Shown piece by piece: positions 21,612-33,845 of a stretch of 64,000 nucleotides of DNA. Source of the DNA: Lumbricus rubellus. Its lineage: Eukaryota; Annelida; Clitellata; Crassiclitellata; Lumbricidae. The translations under genes were made by a program, and so were the position numbers. The notes beneath the pieces are model-generated. The model made no database searches. It was not told where the DNA came from and worked only from the letters and a program-made list of their open reading frames with translations. The stretch lies in the NCBI GenBank assembly GCA_945859605.1, contig OX243816.1, forward strand, positions 23,112,471 through 23,176,470, read 5' to 3'. Numbering within the stretch: the stretch's first letter is position 1; every line of letters starts with the position of its first letter.

Positions 21612-23004
21612 CAGGGTGGCTCAAAAAAAATACCCCACAAGAAAAAATGCAATATCTCCGCAACCAATCGAGCTTATTCTATGAAAATAACAGGATTTAT
21701 AGAGAAAAATATTTGCAACAATCCCTGAAAATCTCAATAATGAATCTGCATTACTTCAGAAGTTACAGCTGTGCAAAAACAGTTTTTCATTTTTTCGAAT
21801 TTTCGCAGAATCACTTTCCAATACCTGTGATTTCTTTAAGATTTTTTTGCAAATTTCAACACATAAAGTGATGATGATGTCTTATGACCTCACTAAGAGC
21901 TGTAAATAAGCTGTTTATGAAGCAATCTGGTAGTATTAGGTGATATTTTATATATTAAGGTCTCAATTTGTGAATCCGTACTGAACGTCATGGGCAAAGT
22001 TTCTGCAGATGATAAAGTGCGAACTCGGGCGTTGCGTGATCAGAGGCTGGGGTATTGCAAGATCATAGCAAAATACCCAGTGAAAAGTGGAGCCTGAGCA
22101 CATTGAAGGCTATCTGTAGACGTGATTATGTAGCAAAAGTCAGATGTCGAAGGAGAGACAAGAAGACAGTGGTCGTTTGGTCTGACGGAAAAAAGCGCGA
22201 TGTTCACGAAATTCGCTTGGTAGTCGCAAAGGTAAAGTTTGCAAAGCACATCATGGTTTCGGCGTCAAATCTGCTGGCATGTGTTACGGCTGCAAGGAAA
22301 CACTGCACTTTATCCCATTCAGTTGGCTAAATGTCAAACTTACCGTTGAACTCTGTTACCCAGACTCATTGAAGACTGCAGGCATGTTCTAACATTTGGT
22401 TTTATTTTCCAGCAGGACGGTGCGCCTGCTTGCTCGCACGGCAGGGTTGACTATGATGATGCAATCTTATTGCCATCAACTGCGGTAAATTTATTTGCAC
22501 AGTTGAATGACCATCTAACTCGCCAGACCTTAACCCTTTTGTTTATTACGACTGGGAACCTATGATGGAACGATGCAAGACATTTCATCCCAAGTTGGAG
22601 AACATTGGCTAACTGAAGGAAGTCTTTCTGCTAATGTGGGATCGATCAACAAGGCCATACTGAGCTTCACAAAAATAATTTGATCTCGAGTTAAAGCAGG
22701 GAGTGGATACTCCCATCATACTTTACGATAAACTGTAAAACGGATTTATGCGGTCGTGGTGAAAGTGATATCATTTGACATGGAAATCTACAAGTGACGC
22801 TAACTTTTTCACGGAAATTCGAAAAACGGAATTGAAAGTTTAAACAGCTGTAACTTTTGCAAACATGAAAATTTGAGAGTGAAACTTTCAGGGTTTGTTG
22901 CAAATTCATTCCCCTACAAATTGGGAAATTTTCGTAGAAAAATGTCAATGGGTTGCGAAGATATTGCATTTTATCCGGTGGGGTATTTTTTTTGAGCCAC
23001 CCTG
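21612..23004 (+). mobile_element. mariner-like element with long inverted arms, copy 1
   Basis: Flanked by TA on both sides. Ends CAGGGTGGCTCAAAAAAAA and its reverse complement. The inverted similarity extends roughly 200 bp inward with divergence. The interior has a ruined plus-strand transposase. QQDGAPACSHGR recalls the family motif QQDGAPAH, and DLNPFVYYDWE recalls DLNPLDYYxW with its catalytic Asp. Stops and frame changes are many. No other gene lies inside. Confidence 0.85.
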
Positions 23005-23986
23005 TATATAATGATCATGTACGTATTGTTAATTTGTTATAATTGCAGGCTACACATAGGCCTACGTATGTACAAGAGTCGTATCTGGTGTTTCCTCTTC
23101 TTCTTAGGCCTATATCTTTCTCGTCTTTAATCCATAGACATTAGGTTATATTTATAGGTAGGCCTATATAACATTATAGACCTATGGACTGCCATTATGT
23201 TTACCCGCTTTGCGTAGACCTTGACTTCGAATATTATTAAACCTTGCAAAACTAGTCTCGCAGAAATGTTTTTCTTCTGTACATGTGCATAATTTGATTC
23301 CCTTTCATGGCAACTGGATGATGAAGAAATCTGAAGGTAGCGAACGAAATACGTTTCTAGATAGGCTACAGACGGGCCTGAGACGGCCTTCAAGTAAACA
23401 ATAATACTCAAGTGGTGCTGCTCTAGCGAATGATTTAGAAACTTTGACGCGCTTAAATGGAAGATGTCAAAGAAAAAGATATGGAGGAACTTAAGGTATA
23501 AATCCGTGCACCTAGAAAGGTGTTCCAGAGTTTCTATCTTCGCCAGATGTCTCATAAATATTCAGCATTCTTCAACAATTCGAATTTTAAATAATAATAA
23601 TTAGAGTAATGATCGACTGCATACTAAGTTCTAAATCTGAACGCCTACCCGAAGTTAAATGATTAGTGGTGATATACTTTTAAGCTCTTCTAAGCTCTGC
23701 TATGGCTCAGTCTCGATCATTTGTCTCAATTGGTCCTTCTCTTTGGAATGCCCTTTCTCCTTCTGTTCGCTCTACACTTCTTTCTGGTAGTCTCTCCTAT
23801 GCTTTGTCTCTTCTCAAAACTTGTTTCTTCTCGCGGGGCCTTGCGCACTGGGAGCGCCTCTGAACGGTTCACCCTACTAGAGGCGCTTTATAAATGTTTA
23901 AATACAATACAATAGACGAGCAGTGTTGTATAACCTAGTTAGGCTACTCTAAGCGTAACTAAAGTTAGGCTACCGTTAGCTGCTAG

Positions 23987-24446
23987 ACTTAATGCACGAC
24001 TTCCTCGATACTCACACATATCCACCTACAAGACATGACTCGTGACCTTCACTGGCTTCCGATCTTTGCCCGAATGGGATATACAAGGTCTTACTCCTAG
24101 TTACTAAGTCCCTGCAGGGCTTAGCTCCTAAATACCTCTGCGACTTAATGTGCAAGGCTCCTCTTTCTGCAAGATCTTCTCGCCCTCTTCATTCTGCTGA
24201 CCGCCTTGATCTATTTGTACCTAGATCACGAACCTCATTAACCCAGCATCGGGCTTTTGCTGTTGTTGGTCCTGTAATTTGGAATCACCTTCCTTCTGCA
24301 ATTCATAGCAGGATTCTGGTAGGAAATTCACCTGCATCTTTTCGCTGCTTGACGATATTTCTCTTTTCATGGGCCTGTCACACTGAGAGCGCTTCTGAAT
24401 AGCTCTGCTGTGAGAAGCGCTTTACAAATGTTTCATTAGATTAGAT
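23987..24446 (+). pseudogene. non-LTR retrotransposon 3' end, duplicate of copy A2
   Basis: Identical by eye to 20740-21200, including the GCGCTTCT / AGAAGCGC hairpin. Confidence 0.8.
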
Positions 24447-24857
24447 TACTAAGATTAGTTAGTTATCGTTAGGCCCACTGCATGCAGGATGTAGCCAGGG
24501 CAGTCTCGAAAGTAACCAATGCAGAAGCAAGTTATACCTCAAATATATTCTCAGCAAGACGAAACATCTGGCAGGGCATCGACCAGGACAAAGCTTTCTA
24601 AACTGATCATTTTACATGGCATGAAACCTGCTGCTTGTGGTGCCGAGTTACTGGAAAGGAAACAATAACTGAGTAGAGATCTTGAAGGGGTGCTATATAA
24701 ATTTATGTGATTGAAATTTATGTGAACTAGACCTACTTCTCTACAAATATAGTTGGCATACAGTAGGCTTACTCTAGAAGAAGTAAGTTCAAGTAACTAA
24801 AGTAACTTAACTGATTACCGATTAGGGCCTACAAAATTTACATTCTATAGGCATGTA

Positions 24858-26251
24858 CAGGGTGGCTCAAAAAAAAATACCCCACAAGAAAAAATGCAAT
24901 ATCTCCGCAACCAATCGAGCTTATTCTATGAAAATAACAGGATTTATAGAGAAAAATATTTGCAACAATCCCTGAAAATCTCAATAATGAATCTGCATTA
25001 CTTCAGAAGTTACAGCTGTGCAAAAACAGTTTTTCATTTTTTCGAATTTTCGCAGAATCACTTTCCAATACCTGTGATTTCTTTAAGATTTTTTTGCAAA
25101 TTTCAACACATAAAGTGATGATGATGTCTTATGACCTCACTAAGAGCTGTAAATAAGCTGTTTATGAAGCAATCTGGTAGTATTAGGTGATATTTTATAT
25201 ATTAAGGTCTCAATTTGTGAATCCGTACTGAACGTCATGGGCAAAGTTTCTGCAGATGATAAAGTGCGAACTCGGGCGTTGCGTGATCAGAGGCTGGGGT
25301 ATTGCAAGATCATAGCAAAATACCCAGTGAAAAGTGGAGCCTGAGCACATTGAAGGCTATCTGTAGACGTGATTATGTAGCAAAAGTCAGATGTCGAAGG
25401 AGAGACAAGAAGACAGTGGTCGTTTGGTCTGACGGAAAAAAGCGCGATGTTCACGAAATTCGCTTGGTAGTCGCAAAGGTAAAGTTTGCAAAGCACATCA
25501 TGGTTTCGGCGTCAAATCTGCTGGCATGTGTTACGGCTGCAAGGAAACACTGCACTTTATCCCATTCAGTTGGCTAAATGTCAAACTTACCGTTGAACTC
25601 TGTTACCCAGACTCATTGAAGACTGCAGGCATGTTCTAACATTTGGTTTTATTTTCCAGCAGGACGGTGCGCCTGCTTGCTCGCACGGCAGGGTTGACTA
25701 TGATGATGCAATCTTATTGCCATCAACTGCGGTAAATTTATTTGCACAGTTGAATGACCATCTAACTCGCCAGACCTTAACCCTTTTGTTTATTACGACT
25801 GGGAACCTATGATGGAACGATGCAAGACATTTCATCCCAAGTTGGAGAACATTGGCTAACTGAAGGAAGTCTTTCTGCTAATGTGGGATCGATCAACAAG
25901 GCCATACTGAGCTTCACAAAAATAATTTGATCTCGAGTTAAAGCAGGGAGTGGATACTCCCATCATACTTTACGATAAACTGTAAAACGGATTTATGCGG
26001 TCGTGGTGAAAGTGATATCATTTGACATGGAAATCTACAAGTGACGCTAACTTTTTCACGGAAATTCGAAAAACGGAATTGAAAGTTTAAACAGCTGTAA
26101 CTTTTGCAAACATGAAAATTTGAGAGTGAAACTTTCAGGGTTTGTTGCAAATTCATTCCCCTACAAATTGGGAAATTTTCGTAGAAAAATGTCAATGGGT
26201 TGCGAAGATATTGCATTTTATCCGGTGGGGTATTTTTTTTGAGCCACCCTG
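24858..26251 (+). mobile_element. mariner-like element, copy 2 (duplicated)
   Basis: Same element as 21612-23004, carried along by the tandem duplication. It shares the same internal defects, so it is not an independent insertion. Confidence 0.85.
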
Positions 26252-26940
26252 TATATAATGATCATGTACGTATTGTTAATTTGTTATAATTGCAGGCTAC
26301 ACATAGGCCTACGTATGTACAAGAGTCGTATCTGGTGTTTCCTCTTCTTCTTAGGCCTATATCTTTCTCGTCTTTAATCCATAGACATTAGGTTATATTT
26401 ATAGGTAGGCCTATATAACATTATAGACCTATGGACTGCCATTATGTTTACCCGCTTTGCGTAGACCTTGACTTCGAATATTATTAAACCTTGCAAAACT
26501 AGTCTCGCAGAAATGTTTTTCTTCTGTACATGTGCATAATTTGATTCCCTTTCATGGCAACTGGATGATGAAGAAATCTGAAGGTAGCGAACGAAATACG
26601 TTTCTAGATAGGCTACAGACGGGCCTGAGACGGCCTTCAAGTAAACAATAATACTCAAGTGGTGCTGCTCTAGCGAATGATTTAGAAACTTTGACGCGCT
26701 TAAATGGAAGATGTCAAAGAAAAAGATATGGAGGAACTTAAGGTATAAATCCGTGCACCTAGAAAGGTGTTCCAGAGTTTCTATCTTCGCCAGATGTCTC
26801 ATAAATATTCAGCATTCTTCAACAATTCGAATTTTAAATAATAATAATTAGAGTAATGATCGACTGCATACTAAGTTCTAAATCTGAACGCCTACCCGAA
26901 GTTAAATGACCAGTGGTGATATACTTTTAAGCTCTTCTAA

Positions 26941-27384
26941 CAGGCCATAGAATTAGGGAAGGTATGCAACCATTGGGGCTGTGTCTAACGCTTGCGACGC
27001 AAAAACACTTTAAAATGTTAAAAGAAAAAAGACTTTAAAAACATTTAAAAACAAAAAACTATTAAAAAAACTTTAAAAAAACTAAGAAATTACAAAAACA
27101 AAAAACTGGAAAATTGAGAATGTCCACGTGTTCCAGTTCCAATGGCGAAATTTGACCTTCCTATTTTATCAGACGGCAGCGTCAGATCGTAGCCTATTAT
27201 AGTTAGACTGATTGGGCCTTTAGCCACAGATATAGCCTATAGCCTACTCAATTTAAACTCGGTCTCGATATGCTTCACATCATTATTTGTATTGCTAGAC
27301 ATAATGGGCCTATAATAATATTATGAGCGCAACACTTCCGTAGCGCATTTCAGCGGGGTGGGGGTGCCATCTAAAAGTACGTTT
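26941..27384. other. unassigned DNA after the tandem duplication
   Basis: A run of short A-rich phrases (AAAACATTTAAAAAC and similar) and AGGCCTA-type motifs. No gene seen. Confidence 0.5.
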
Positions 27385-27572
27385 CAGGGCTTTTTTAACG
27401 TGCAATCGTGCACAAAATGTGCAGCTCTAAATGGATTTGCGCTGTTGTAGAAGCATTTCTATAAGTTAAATCTAGCAAAAAGGTCATTGTCCTCTTATTG
27501 GAAGTAATTTACCATGGAGGATGTGAAAGGAAAGGAGTTGAGCAGTTCTAAAAAGTCCTTAAAACAGCCCTG
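27385..27572. mobile_element. hAT-like MITE, family B copy 1
   Basis: 188 bp bounded by CAGGGCTTTTTT and AAAACAGCCCTG, with a perfect 8-bp target duplication GTACGTTT on both sides. The CAGGG end and 8-bp duplication fit the hAT superfamily. A reversed relative lies at 34045-34237. Confidence 0.88.
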
Positions 27573-28554
27573 GTACGTTTTCAATATAGGCTAATAGCAA
27601 GCATTTCGTAAATTCATCAGAGCTATGCCATAGTATAAATAATTAATCAATTATTTATACTGTGGCTATACCATACGTTTTGATATGATCTCGCAACAGC
27701 ATTTTCCATATCCGGCAACCCTGCTTGAAATAATAATTGATAGATAAGAGTAAACCATCAATATACGTCGATGAAGCAAACTAAACAGACATCTGACCTC
27801 TGGCGAATACCTTAGTTAAAAATTATTTAGTACGTCAATTTATATTGAATTGCCACGTAACGTACACTTCATAAGGGCCTCATCGTCAGGAAGCTGATGG
27901 AAGAGCAGAAAGAAAGAGAAGAATATACTGAAATCTTCCTCGAATGGTTGAAATAATTGATTTTTATTTAAAATAACTCGTGGTAGGCTATAGTGTTATT
28001 AAAACGGTAGAAATTAGGTTTTACCAATAGCTTCACTGTGTTTATATATGCGTAGACACCCTTGTTTCTATTTTAAAAGCGGTGTATGTTAAAAGGAGCG
28101 AACAGAGATCATGTTGTTGGAGGTCCGGTGCCATTGGGTTCTTGATAACTTCGTGTTGAACTGCAATAGATTTGTCCTTCCTAATGGTGAACTTTGACCT
28201 CTCTTTTTGTTAACAGTACTGACACCAAGTTGTAGCCTACTTGAGTAGCCTACTGTTTACGGGTTGTTTTACAATCCCTATAGGGTTGTCCTTTAGTAAA
28301 GTAATTCTATTTCCAATGTTCTCTTGAATAGAGGCTATTCATGTCTTGGACTATTAGGCCTAATGCCTACCATTTTAGGAATATGAAGCCGAACTTAGCC
28401 GATGAACGACTGGGGTTAATTACCGATGTATGTGGTTACATCCGGGACTTTTGCAGGATAAAATTGACCAATCCGTTTCTTTCGTTGACGATCATTGTAG
28501 TAGCCGCCGTAGCGAAAACGAATTGTTTTAATCCAGAGAACTGTTGAGCGGGCT
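27573..28554. other. unassigned DNA
   Basis: No exon found. Holds the short family C repeat at 28119 and scattered AGGCCTA motifs. Confidence 0.5.
28119..28203 (+). repeat. short repeat family C, copy 1 (GAGGTC...GACCTC ends)
   Basis: Starts GGAGGTCCGGTGCCATTGGG and ends CTAATGGTGAACTTTGACCT. The two ends are partly inverted copies (GAGGTC/GACCTC, CCATT/AATGG). Two relatives lie at 30321 and 37425. Confidence 0.7.
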
Positions 28555-28697
28555 CAGTGTGAGAATTGTGGGGGGAAAAATAACTTGGGGGTGGACTATG
28601 ATCTACTTGGAATTGGGGTGTGAAAAAGACTTTGTTATGGGCCTCGAAGGAAGACTGGGGGTTTGAAACCCCCAATCCTCTGGCAATTCTCACCCTG
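28555..28697. mobile_element. hAT-like mini-MITE, family D copy 1
   Basis: 143 bp with ends CAGTGTGAGAATTG and CAATTCTCACCCTG, flanked by an exact 8-bp duplication AGCGGGCT. A second copy with its own duplication is at 40622-40761. Confidence 0.92.
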
Positions 28698-29132
28698 AGC
28701 GGGCTACTCGTAGGCTATAGACGACCACTTTATAGGTTCACATAGGACCTGTGACGCATCAGAAAGACGATCTCTGATTGGCTGACAAGTTGCGGTTTCC
28801 GTTTCATAGGGCCATCTTTTCGATATTAGTCGGAGTCCAGTTCCCCCCATAGCCTACACTTTGGCCTAGTCCCAGGTTGATGTTTAAAAAAAACTCAAAA
28901 TTCATGCACCTGCTAGGCCTACAATAGGCCTGCAGATCTCTTATTACGCTCTCAGCTTTGACGAAAGCAGACATCCAACTAAGTCTCTTCGTAAGGTTTC
29001 CCGGTTCCTCAATGCCCTTCCTCTGTTGCCTGTTGGAAAGTCTAGAACCCCATTGATACCAAATGCTGCAATCCATTGATACAGAGCTTGCAGGAAGAAC
29101 ATTACTTTATTTTAGATCTGGCTGAACGTCCG

Positions 29133-29148
29133 GCCTCTGTGGCGCAAC

Positions 29149-29189
<41 letters not shown>

Positions 29190-29206
29190 GAATCCACCCA
29201 GGGGCG
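29133..29206 (+). tRNA. tRNA-Asn (anticodon GTT)
   Basis: 74-nt cloverleaf. Acceptor GCCTCTG pairs with CAGGGGC (one T-G wobble, as in the usual tRNA-Asn). The D-arm contains TGGCGCAACCGGTTAGCGCG. The anticodon stem is TTCGG/CCGAA with loop CTGTTAA. The T-arm reads GGTGGTTCGAATCCACC. The second acceptor pair is C-G where common animal tRNA-Asn has T-A, a compensated change. A box and B box are intact, so it is probably functional. CCA is not encoded, as expected in eukaryotes. Confidence 0.95.
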
Positions 29207-29213
29207 ATCGAGG

Positions 29214-29219
29214 TTTTTT
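29214..29219 (+). terminator. Pol III terminator (T6) of tRNA-Asn
   Basis: Six T residues 8 nt past the tRNA end. Confidence 0.85.
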
Positions 29220-30204
29220 CATCTTGCTTCGAACAAGCATGTAGCCTAATGATGTTCCTAACTATAGGCCTAAATGTACAAATTCATGTAGCAATGTATG
29301 ACCAGGTCCTACCCATTCTTATCATGTGATCAGCTTTTATCGTAATGAGTTAGGCTAGCTTTCGATCTGTATGTTCCAATGCGAGAATGCTTCTTTTTGA
29401 AGACCACGATTTCAACGAAGCGCCGTAGCCTATAGCCTATCACTTTACTTCACTACCGAATCGTTATCCGTTTGTTCAACTTTGTTGGCTTTCGAGTCTT
29501 CGACGGATTAGATTAGAGTTAGGCCTAGACCAAGTGTCATTTTTCAGTCCGAGGCTAACGAACAGTGTGACATGACATGACATTGACTGTGTTCAGTGAA
29601 TCTTACTGGCGAAGGGCAGAGCAGGCACCTAGCGAATAGAAGTTAAATATACAAAGAATCAGAATAAGCTACTTCGCATGTAACCCACTTAGAGTAGTAG
29701 ACAGAGTAAAGTCTTAATTGTTTCAGGCATATTACAAGTATTAGATTAAAGCATTTTATAGATAAACTATGAGCCATGGCCACTTCAATTGTCATTTTTT
29801 TAAATTTATTTATATATTTTCAATTTATGAGAATATTAGCGATACGATTAGCTACCTTTTTAAAAGAATAGACAACCTCTGTAACTTATAAGCGAATGGG
29901 GGCGCCACACATACTCCCCCGGAGCGCCGTTCGGGCCATCGAACCATAGATGCCACCCGACGGTGTAGATGTCCGATGCGTACGCCTTGTCGTGGCGGGG
30001 GAGCTGCAGCCGACTTCAACATCTACGGAGACCGGAGTCGGTGACCAAGTGCGCAAGGGCAACGACCCTCGAAGCGTCGTTCGAGCACCGACACAAGAGG
30101 TTCACTCGACGACGTAAAGTCCGATGCGTACGCCGTTAGGCGAGGAAAAAGAACGCAAGGGCGACAGTACCTCCGCCACTGGGAGTCCAGGCTTTGCACA
30201 CCAG
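29220..30204. other. unassigned DNA with a GC-rich island
   Basis: 29890-30200 is strikingly GC-rich against an AT-rich background and contains internal echoes (GTCCGATGCGTACGCC twice, GCGCCACACATAC at 29901 and 30307). I cannot assign it to a gene. It may be the 3' region of an RTE-type LINE, given the tail at 30205. Confidence 0.45.
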
Positions 30205-30300
30205 CTGCATAGTGCCTGCCAATGCCAGTCCCAAGCCTGGAAGAAGGGAGGAGGGCGCCGCTAAAAGTCTTTGTACTATACAGCTGGCGTAAAACAGATC
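30205..30300 (+). repeat. RTE-type LINE 3' tail fragment
   Basis: TGCCAGTCCCAAGCCTGGAA followed by GGAGGGCGCCGCTAAAAG and GGCGTAAAAC resembles the widespread RTE-type 3' sequence as I recall it. A related fragment is at 58145-58215. Confidence 0.55.
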
Positions 30301-30320
30301 AACTTTGCGCCACACATACC

Positions 30321-30416
30321 GGAGGTCTGGTGCCATTCGGTCCGATATTTGTACGTACTGAAATAATTCTCGCAATAGTCTGATACTTTGTCCTTCCCAA
30401 TGGTGACGGTTGACCT
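30321..30416 (+). repeat. short repeat family C, copy 2
   Basis: GGAGGTCTGGTGCCATTCGG to CCAATGGTGACGGTTGACCT. Same end structure as 28119. Confidence 0.7.
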
Positions 30417-30636
30417 CCTTTTCCTGTGTTTCCTCCCACTGCTCACGTCCCTTCTTTCTTAGTTCTTTTTTTAAATATGTCCCAGACACCCAGCATAGAC
30501 ATTGGCGCCCGCGCATAGACCTAGTCGAGAAACTTGTCCCCGGAAAACTGACACCTATTTTTTAAAACCACGTGTCCTACTTTTGTTCTTTAACAAATTT
30601 CTTCGCACCAAAGCACCGATGATGGGTTTTCCTAAT

Positions 30637-30802
30637 GCCGCCGTTTTTCAAGTTAGGCCTACTAGCTGGATTGGCGGGGTCGTAAATAGCCGTCGTTTTT
30701 CAAGTTAGGCCTACTAGCTGGATTGGCGGGGTCGTAAATAGCCGTCGTTTTTCAAGTTAGGCCTATATACGTATACTAGCTGGATTGGCGGGGTCGTAAA
30801 TA
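30637..30802 (+). repeat. 52-bp tandem repeat, three copies
   Basis: Unit GCCGTCGTTTTTCAAGTTAG onward repeats at 30637, 30689 and 30741. The third copy has a 10-bp insertion (ATATACGTAT). Confidence 0.92.
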
Positions 30803-31394
30803 GCCTAAGCATAAATTATACAACTAAGCAAACAGAGCAGCATTTATGCATATATACTATACTTTGAGATGGAATTGAAGTGGCGATTGAGACAGAGGAA
30901 TTGAATAGGAGGAATCCGGATGAAATTTGTGAAAGAGCTGTGTTTTAAACATTGATTTAATGATCCGTGAGTGGAAAGATCGCAAGAAATGAAAGAGACG
31001 AAATGGGTAAAACGTGAGAATGGAGAAGCAGAGAGTGAAAGAGAGTTCTCATCAGAGTTCATATTACATCTGGGGAAGCCGTCGTTTTTAGGTATAGGCC
31101 TGTAGGAGCCGAGGAAAAAAGGGAATGGAAAAGTAGTGAGCAAAGTCGCCACCACTTTTCCAGGGAAAGTTACTTACGCCCATGCTTATACAAAGGCGTT
31201 TTATGTATAATATAGGCTGTAATTTATATATTGCCGTCTTTCGCTTTGTCGCTGTGTCCAATACCAATAGTCTGCAGACGAAGAAATCGATCAGTACAAT
31301 ATATATGAGACTTGTAGAAAAAACACAAAGGGGCCAGACGATGATTTAGGCCTACATGAAGTCAGGCGGTGCAATGAAAACTTATTTACTGTGG

Positions 31395-31455
31395 GTCCTA
31401 ATAGAAGGGTTGAACCCTCATCCCCCCTCCCACCCGGAAATTCTCACCCTGCGAG
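31395..31455. repeat. partial family D mini-MITE
   Basis: GGGTTGAACCCTCATCCCCC then AAATTCTCACCCTG matches the right half of the elements at 28555 and 40622. The left half is missing. Confidence 0.6.
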
Positions 31456-31599
31456 GATTATAATTTCATTTCTTTTACGAAACATGCGCTTCATCTTCGT
31501 CAGCGCTAGTGAATAAGCTGGTGCTCTGCGCTAATCTTCCGATGGCGCCTTAGAAGCAGTTTATAAGATTACGATTAGACAAGAACATCTCCAGATTTC

Positions 31600-31604
31600 G
31601 CCAC

Positions 31605-31654
<50 letters not shown>

Positions 31655-31714
31655 TAAAAAAATTTTTTAAAAAAATAATAAAAAAAATAAAAATAAAAAA
31701 AATAAAAAATAAAA

Positions 31715-31760
<46 letters not shown>

Positions 31761-31860
31761 GCACTACGTGGGAGACGAGAACCTATAACCTGATTTTATT
31801 CTTTTACACTTTTACAGCCCGAGGGATCCTTACTACCTCGGGCAAAATATTAAAAAAAAA

Positions 31861-31894
<34 letters not shown>

Positions 31895-31921
31895 TAATAA
31901 TAATAATAATAATAATAATAA
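31600..31921. repeat. AAT microsatellites, two blocks
   Basis: ATA/AAT runs at about 31604-31760 (interrupted by A-rich sequence) and 31858-31921. Between them lies a phrase with CCCGAGGGATCCTTACTACC. A near match (TCCTGAGGGATCATTTATACC) occurs at 60895, so the AAT tract probably belongs to a dispersed repeat tail. Confidence 0.8.
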
Positions 31922-32489
31922 TCGTCTACATCGAAATTGAAAAGGAACGATGACTTTTGCTTGTAGCCTAATCAATCGATGCAACGCGACTCAGCCCTAA
32001 TGTAACTGCGTATACGCACGATTCTTCCGGACCAAGGATCTCGGAAAGTTTTGGACCAAGGATCTCGGAAAGTTCTTGACCGATTCTTTTCAAAATTGCA
32101 CCAAAACGTTCCGTTCGAATACGCGCGGGTTTGCATAGGCCTAATGCTTTTTTTAAAGCGCAATATTTTACAACAATATGATCATTTTAATTCGTCGGCT
32201 ATTTGAACTTTACATTTCAAGTTTTCAACGGCAGTGCTTATAGGCCTACCGTCACGTCGCCATTATAATCAGCAGACGAAACCTCGCATGAGGTCGCGTG
32301 TATAAGGGGTATAATATCTATATACTTTTTATCTTTAGAAGCTTACTTAATAGTTATTATCTACCTATAATTATCATCTACTTATAATTATTATCTAATT
32401 ATAATCGCTTGAAGGATTGTCTAGTGAGTCAGCGAAACAGGATTAGAGATGCAAATACGGAGACAAGTGAAGGGACAGGCGTGGTCCAG

Positions 32490-32492
32490 GCA

Positions 32493-32544
<52 letters not shown>
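32490..32544. repeat. CTG/CAG microsatellite, about 18 copies
   Basis: Pure CTG run that ends at GTTGGTGAGTGCC, a good donor-like motif. It could be an alternative 5' exon of the clarin-like gene (poly-Ala frame, phase 1), but no start codon supports that. Annotated only as a repeat. Confidence 0.75.
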
Positions 32545-32547
<3 letters not shown>

Positions 32548-33132
32548 GTGAGTGCCTTTACATGCCGACCGACCGACGGAACGACCTACCGACCGATTAC
32601 CCGGTAGGCACCCTTGGCCTATATGCGGCTTTTAGCAGTATGAACACGTGCAAGCCGTGCATCATCAACGGCTGACAAATCCAATCAGAGAAAAGCTGCA
32701 CATAATATTTTATCATCGATTCGATGTATTTACATTTTACACCAATCGCGTACAACGTATGTGTGCATTAATCATTTGTTTGAGTCAATTTGCAAATCTA
32801 TGTGTGCTCTGTCTGCACGATTGTGTGTTCTATAAAAGCGTACGTGCGCGGGGGCGGAGGAAGGGGGTGGCATTCGATGCGGCGCTGACTGTATGCATGA
32901 TGGACATGAGATGGTTGCATCATATAATGGATATAAGGATTTGCTCTGATTCACACCAAGCAGCCTGCAGTAGAAATGCAAAGGATATTCTATCAATCGA
33001 TCGAAGGATATAGTATCCGTCCAATTCCGTCGCATTAAAGGTGAAGCCATGCAGGTTTATAACGTATATTAACAAAATACTAAGATCTTACATACCGATG
33101 ACAAACCTAATCCCACTGGATTGGTTAATGGC

Positions 33133-33266
<134 letters not shown>

Positions 33267-33445
33267 AGTTCCTGCGCAGACCTTTCATGATTGTCGAATG
33301 CTGCATTCCGTGCACTGCATGCTGTAGTGAGTGTAGTCTATAATACCACCACCACCACCACCACGTACCACCACCACCACCAGTTGAGTGTCTGTCTTTG
33401 AAAGGACGACGACGACGTCGACCCTGAAGAGAGATCGAGGGACCG

Positions 33446-33845
33446 ATGTGTGTCGTATCCTGGCGGAGGAGTTGGTATCTGCTGCAGAGGCAAATGCCCC
33501 TCGATCATGATCAGGTGGGAAGTAGTTCCATGGGATGGACCGTCGTGTTGACGTCACTCTTGACTGCTGTCCTCGCTTTGACGTCTGTCAGTCTCATGAC
33601 TGCAGCCATCGTCACCGACTCCTGGGTCACCTCCTCTCCAAAGCTACAGCTGCAGAGGCTGAGCAGCACCCCAGCATCAGTCGTAGGAGGTACGCCATCC
33701 TCCATCGCTCCTGCAGCCTCCAACGACCCTTCTGCAGGTCCCAACCACCAACCACTCTTCACCGAGGGATACGTCAACTTTGGACTCTTTCACGGATATA
33801 AGCGCCTCGACAACGGATTGGGACCCAGATACGGTGAACTGTGGG
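33446..33845 (+). CDS. clarin-like coding exon 1 (TM1 and first loop)
   Basis: Ends CTGTGGG|GTGAGT, a strong donor, in phase 1. Contains TM1 and a Ser/Pro/Ala-rich loop before VNFGLFHGYK. Confidence 0.82.

Larger units (their letters stand above)
20451..23693 (+). repeat. 3.24-kb tandem duplication, unit A
   Basis: Begins CTGCTATGGCTCAG within the LINE tail and ends AAGCTCTTCTAA. The same sequence follows at 23697-26940 after a 3-bp joint (GCT). By eye I found only one A-run length change and a TT/CC change near 23661, but I did not compare every base. Contents: LINE tails, the mariner at 21612, and unassigned DNA. Confidence 0.92.
23697..26940 (+). repeat. 3.24-kb tandem duplication, unit B
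   Basis: Second unit, offset 3246-3247 bp from unit A. It includes second copies of the LINE tails (23697-23917 and 23987-24446) and of the mariner (24858-26251). Confidence 0.92.

Noticed and set aside
23127..23555. 142-residue minus-strand frame (also at 26374-26802)
   Set aside because: No family motif, no splice or start context, lies inside the duplicated repeat-rich block. Its appearing twice only reflects the tandem duplication.
32409..32675. Poly-Ala frame over the CTG run as an upstream clarin exon
   Set aside because: The open frame starts with TTG, not ATG, and only the donor-like GTGAGT supports it. Kept as a microsatellite.
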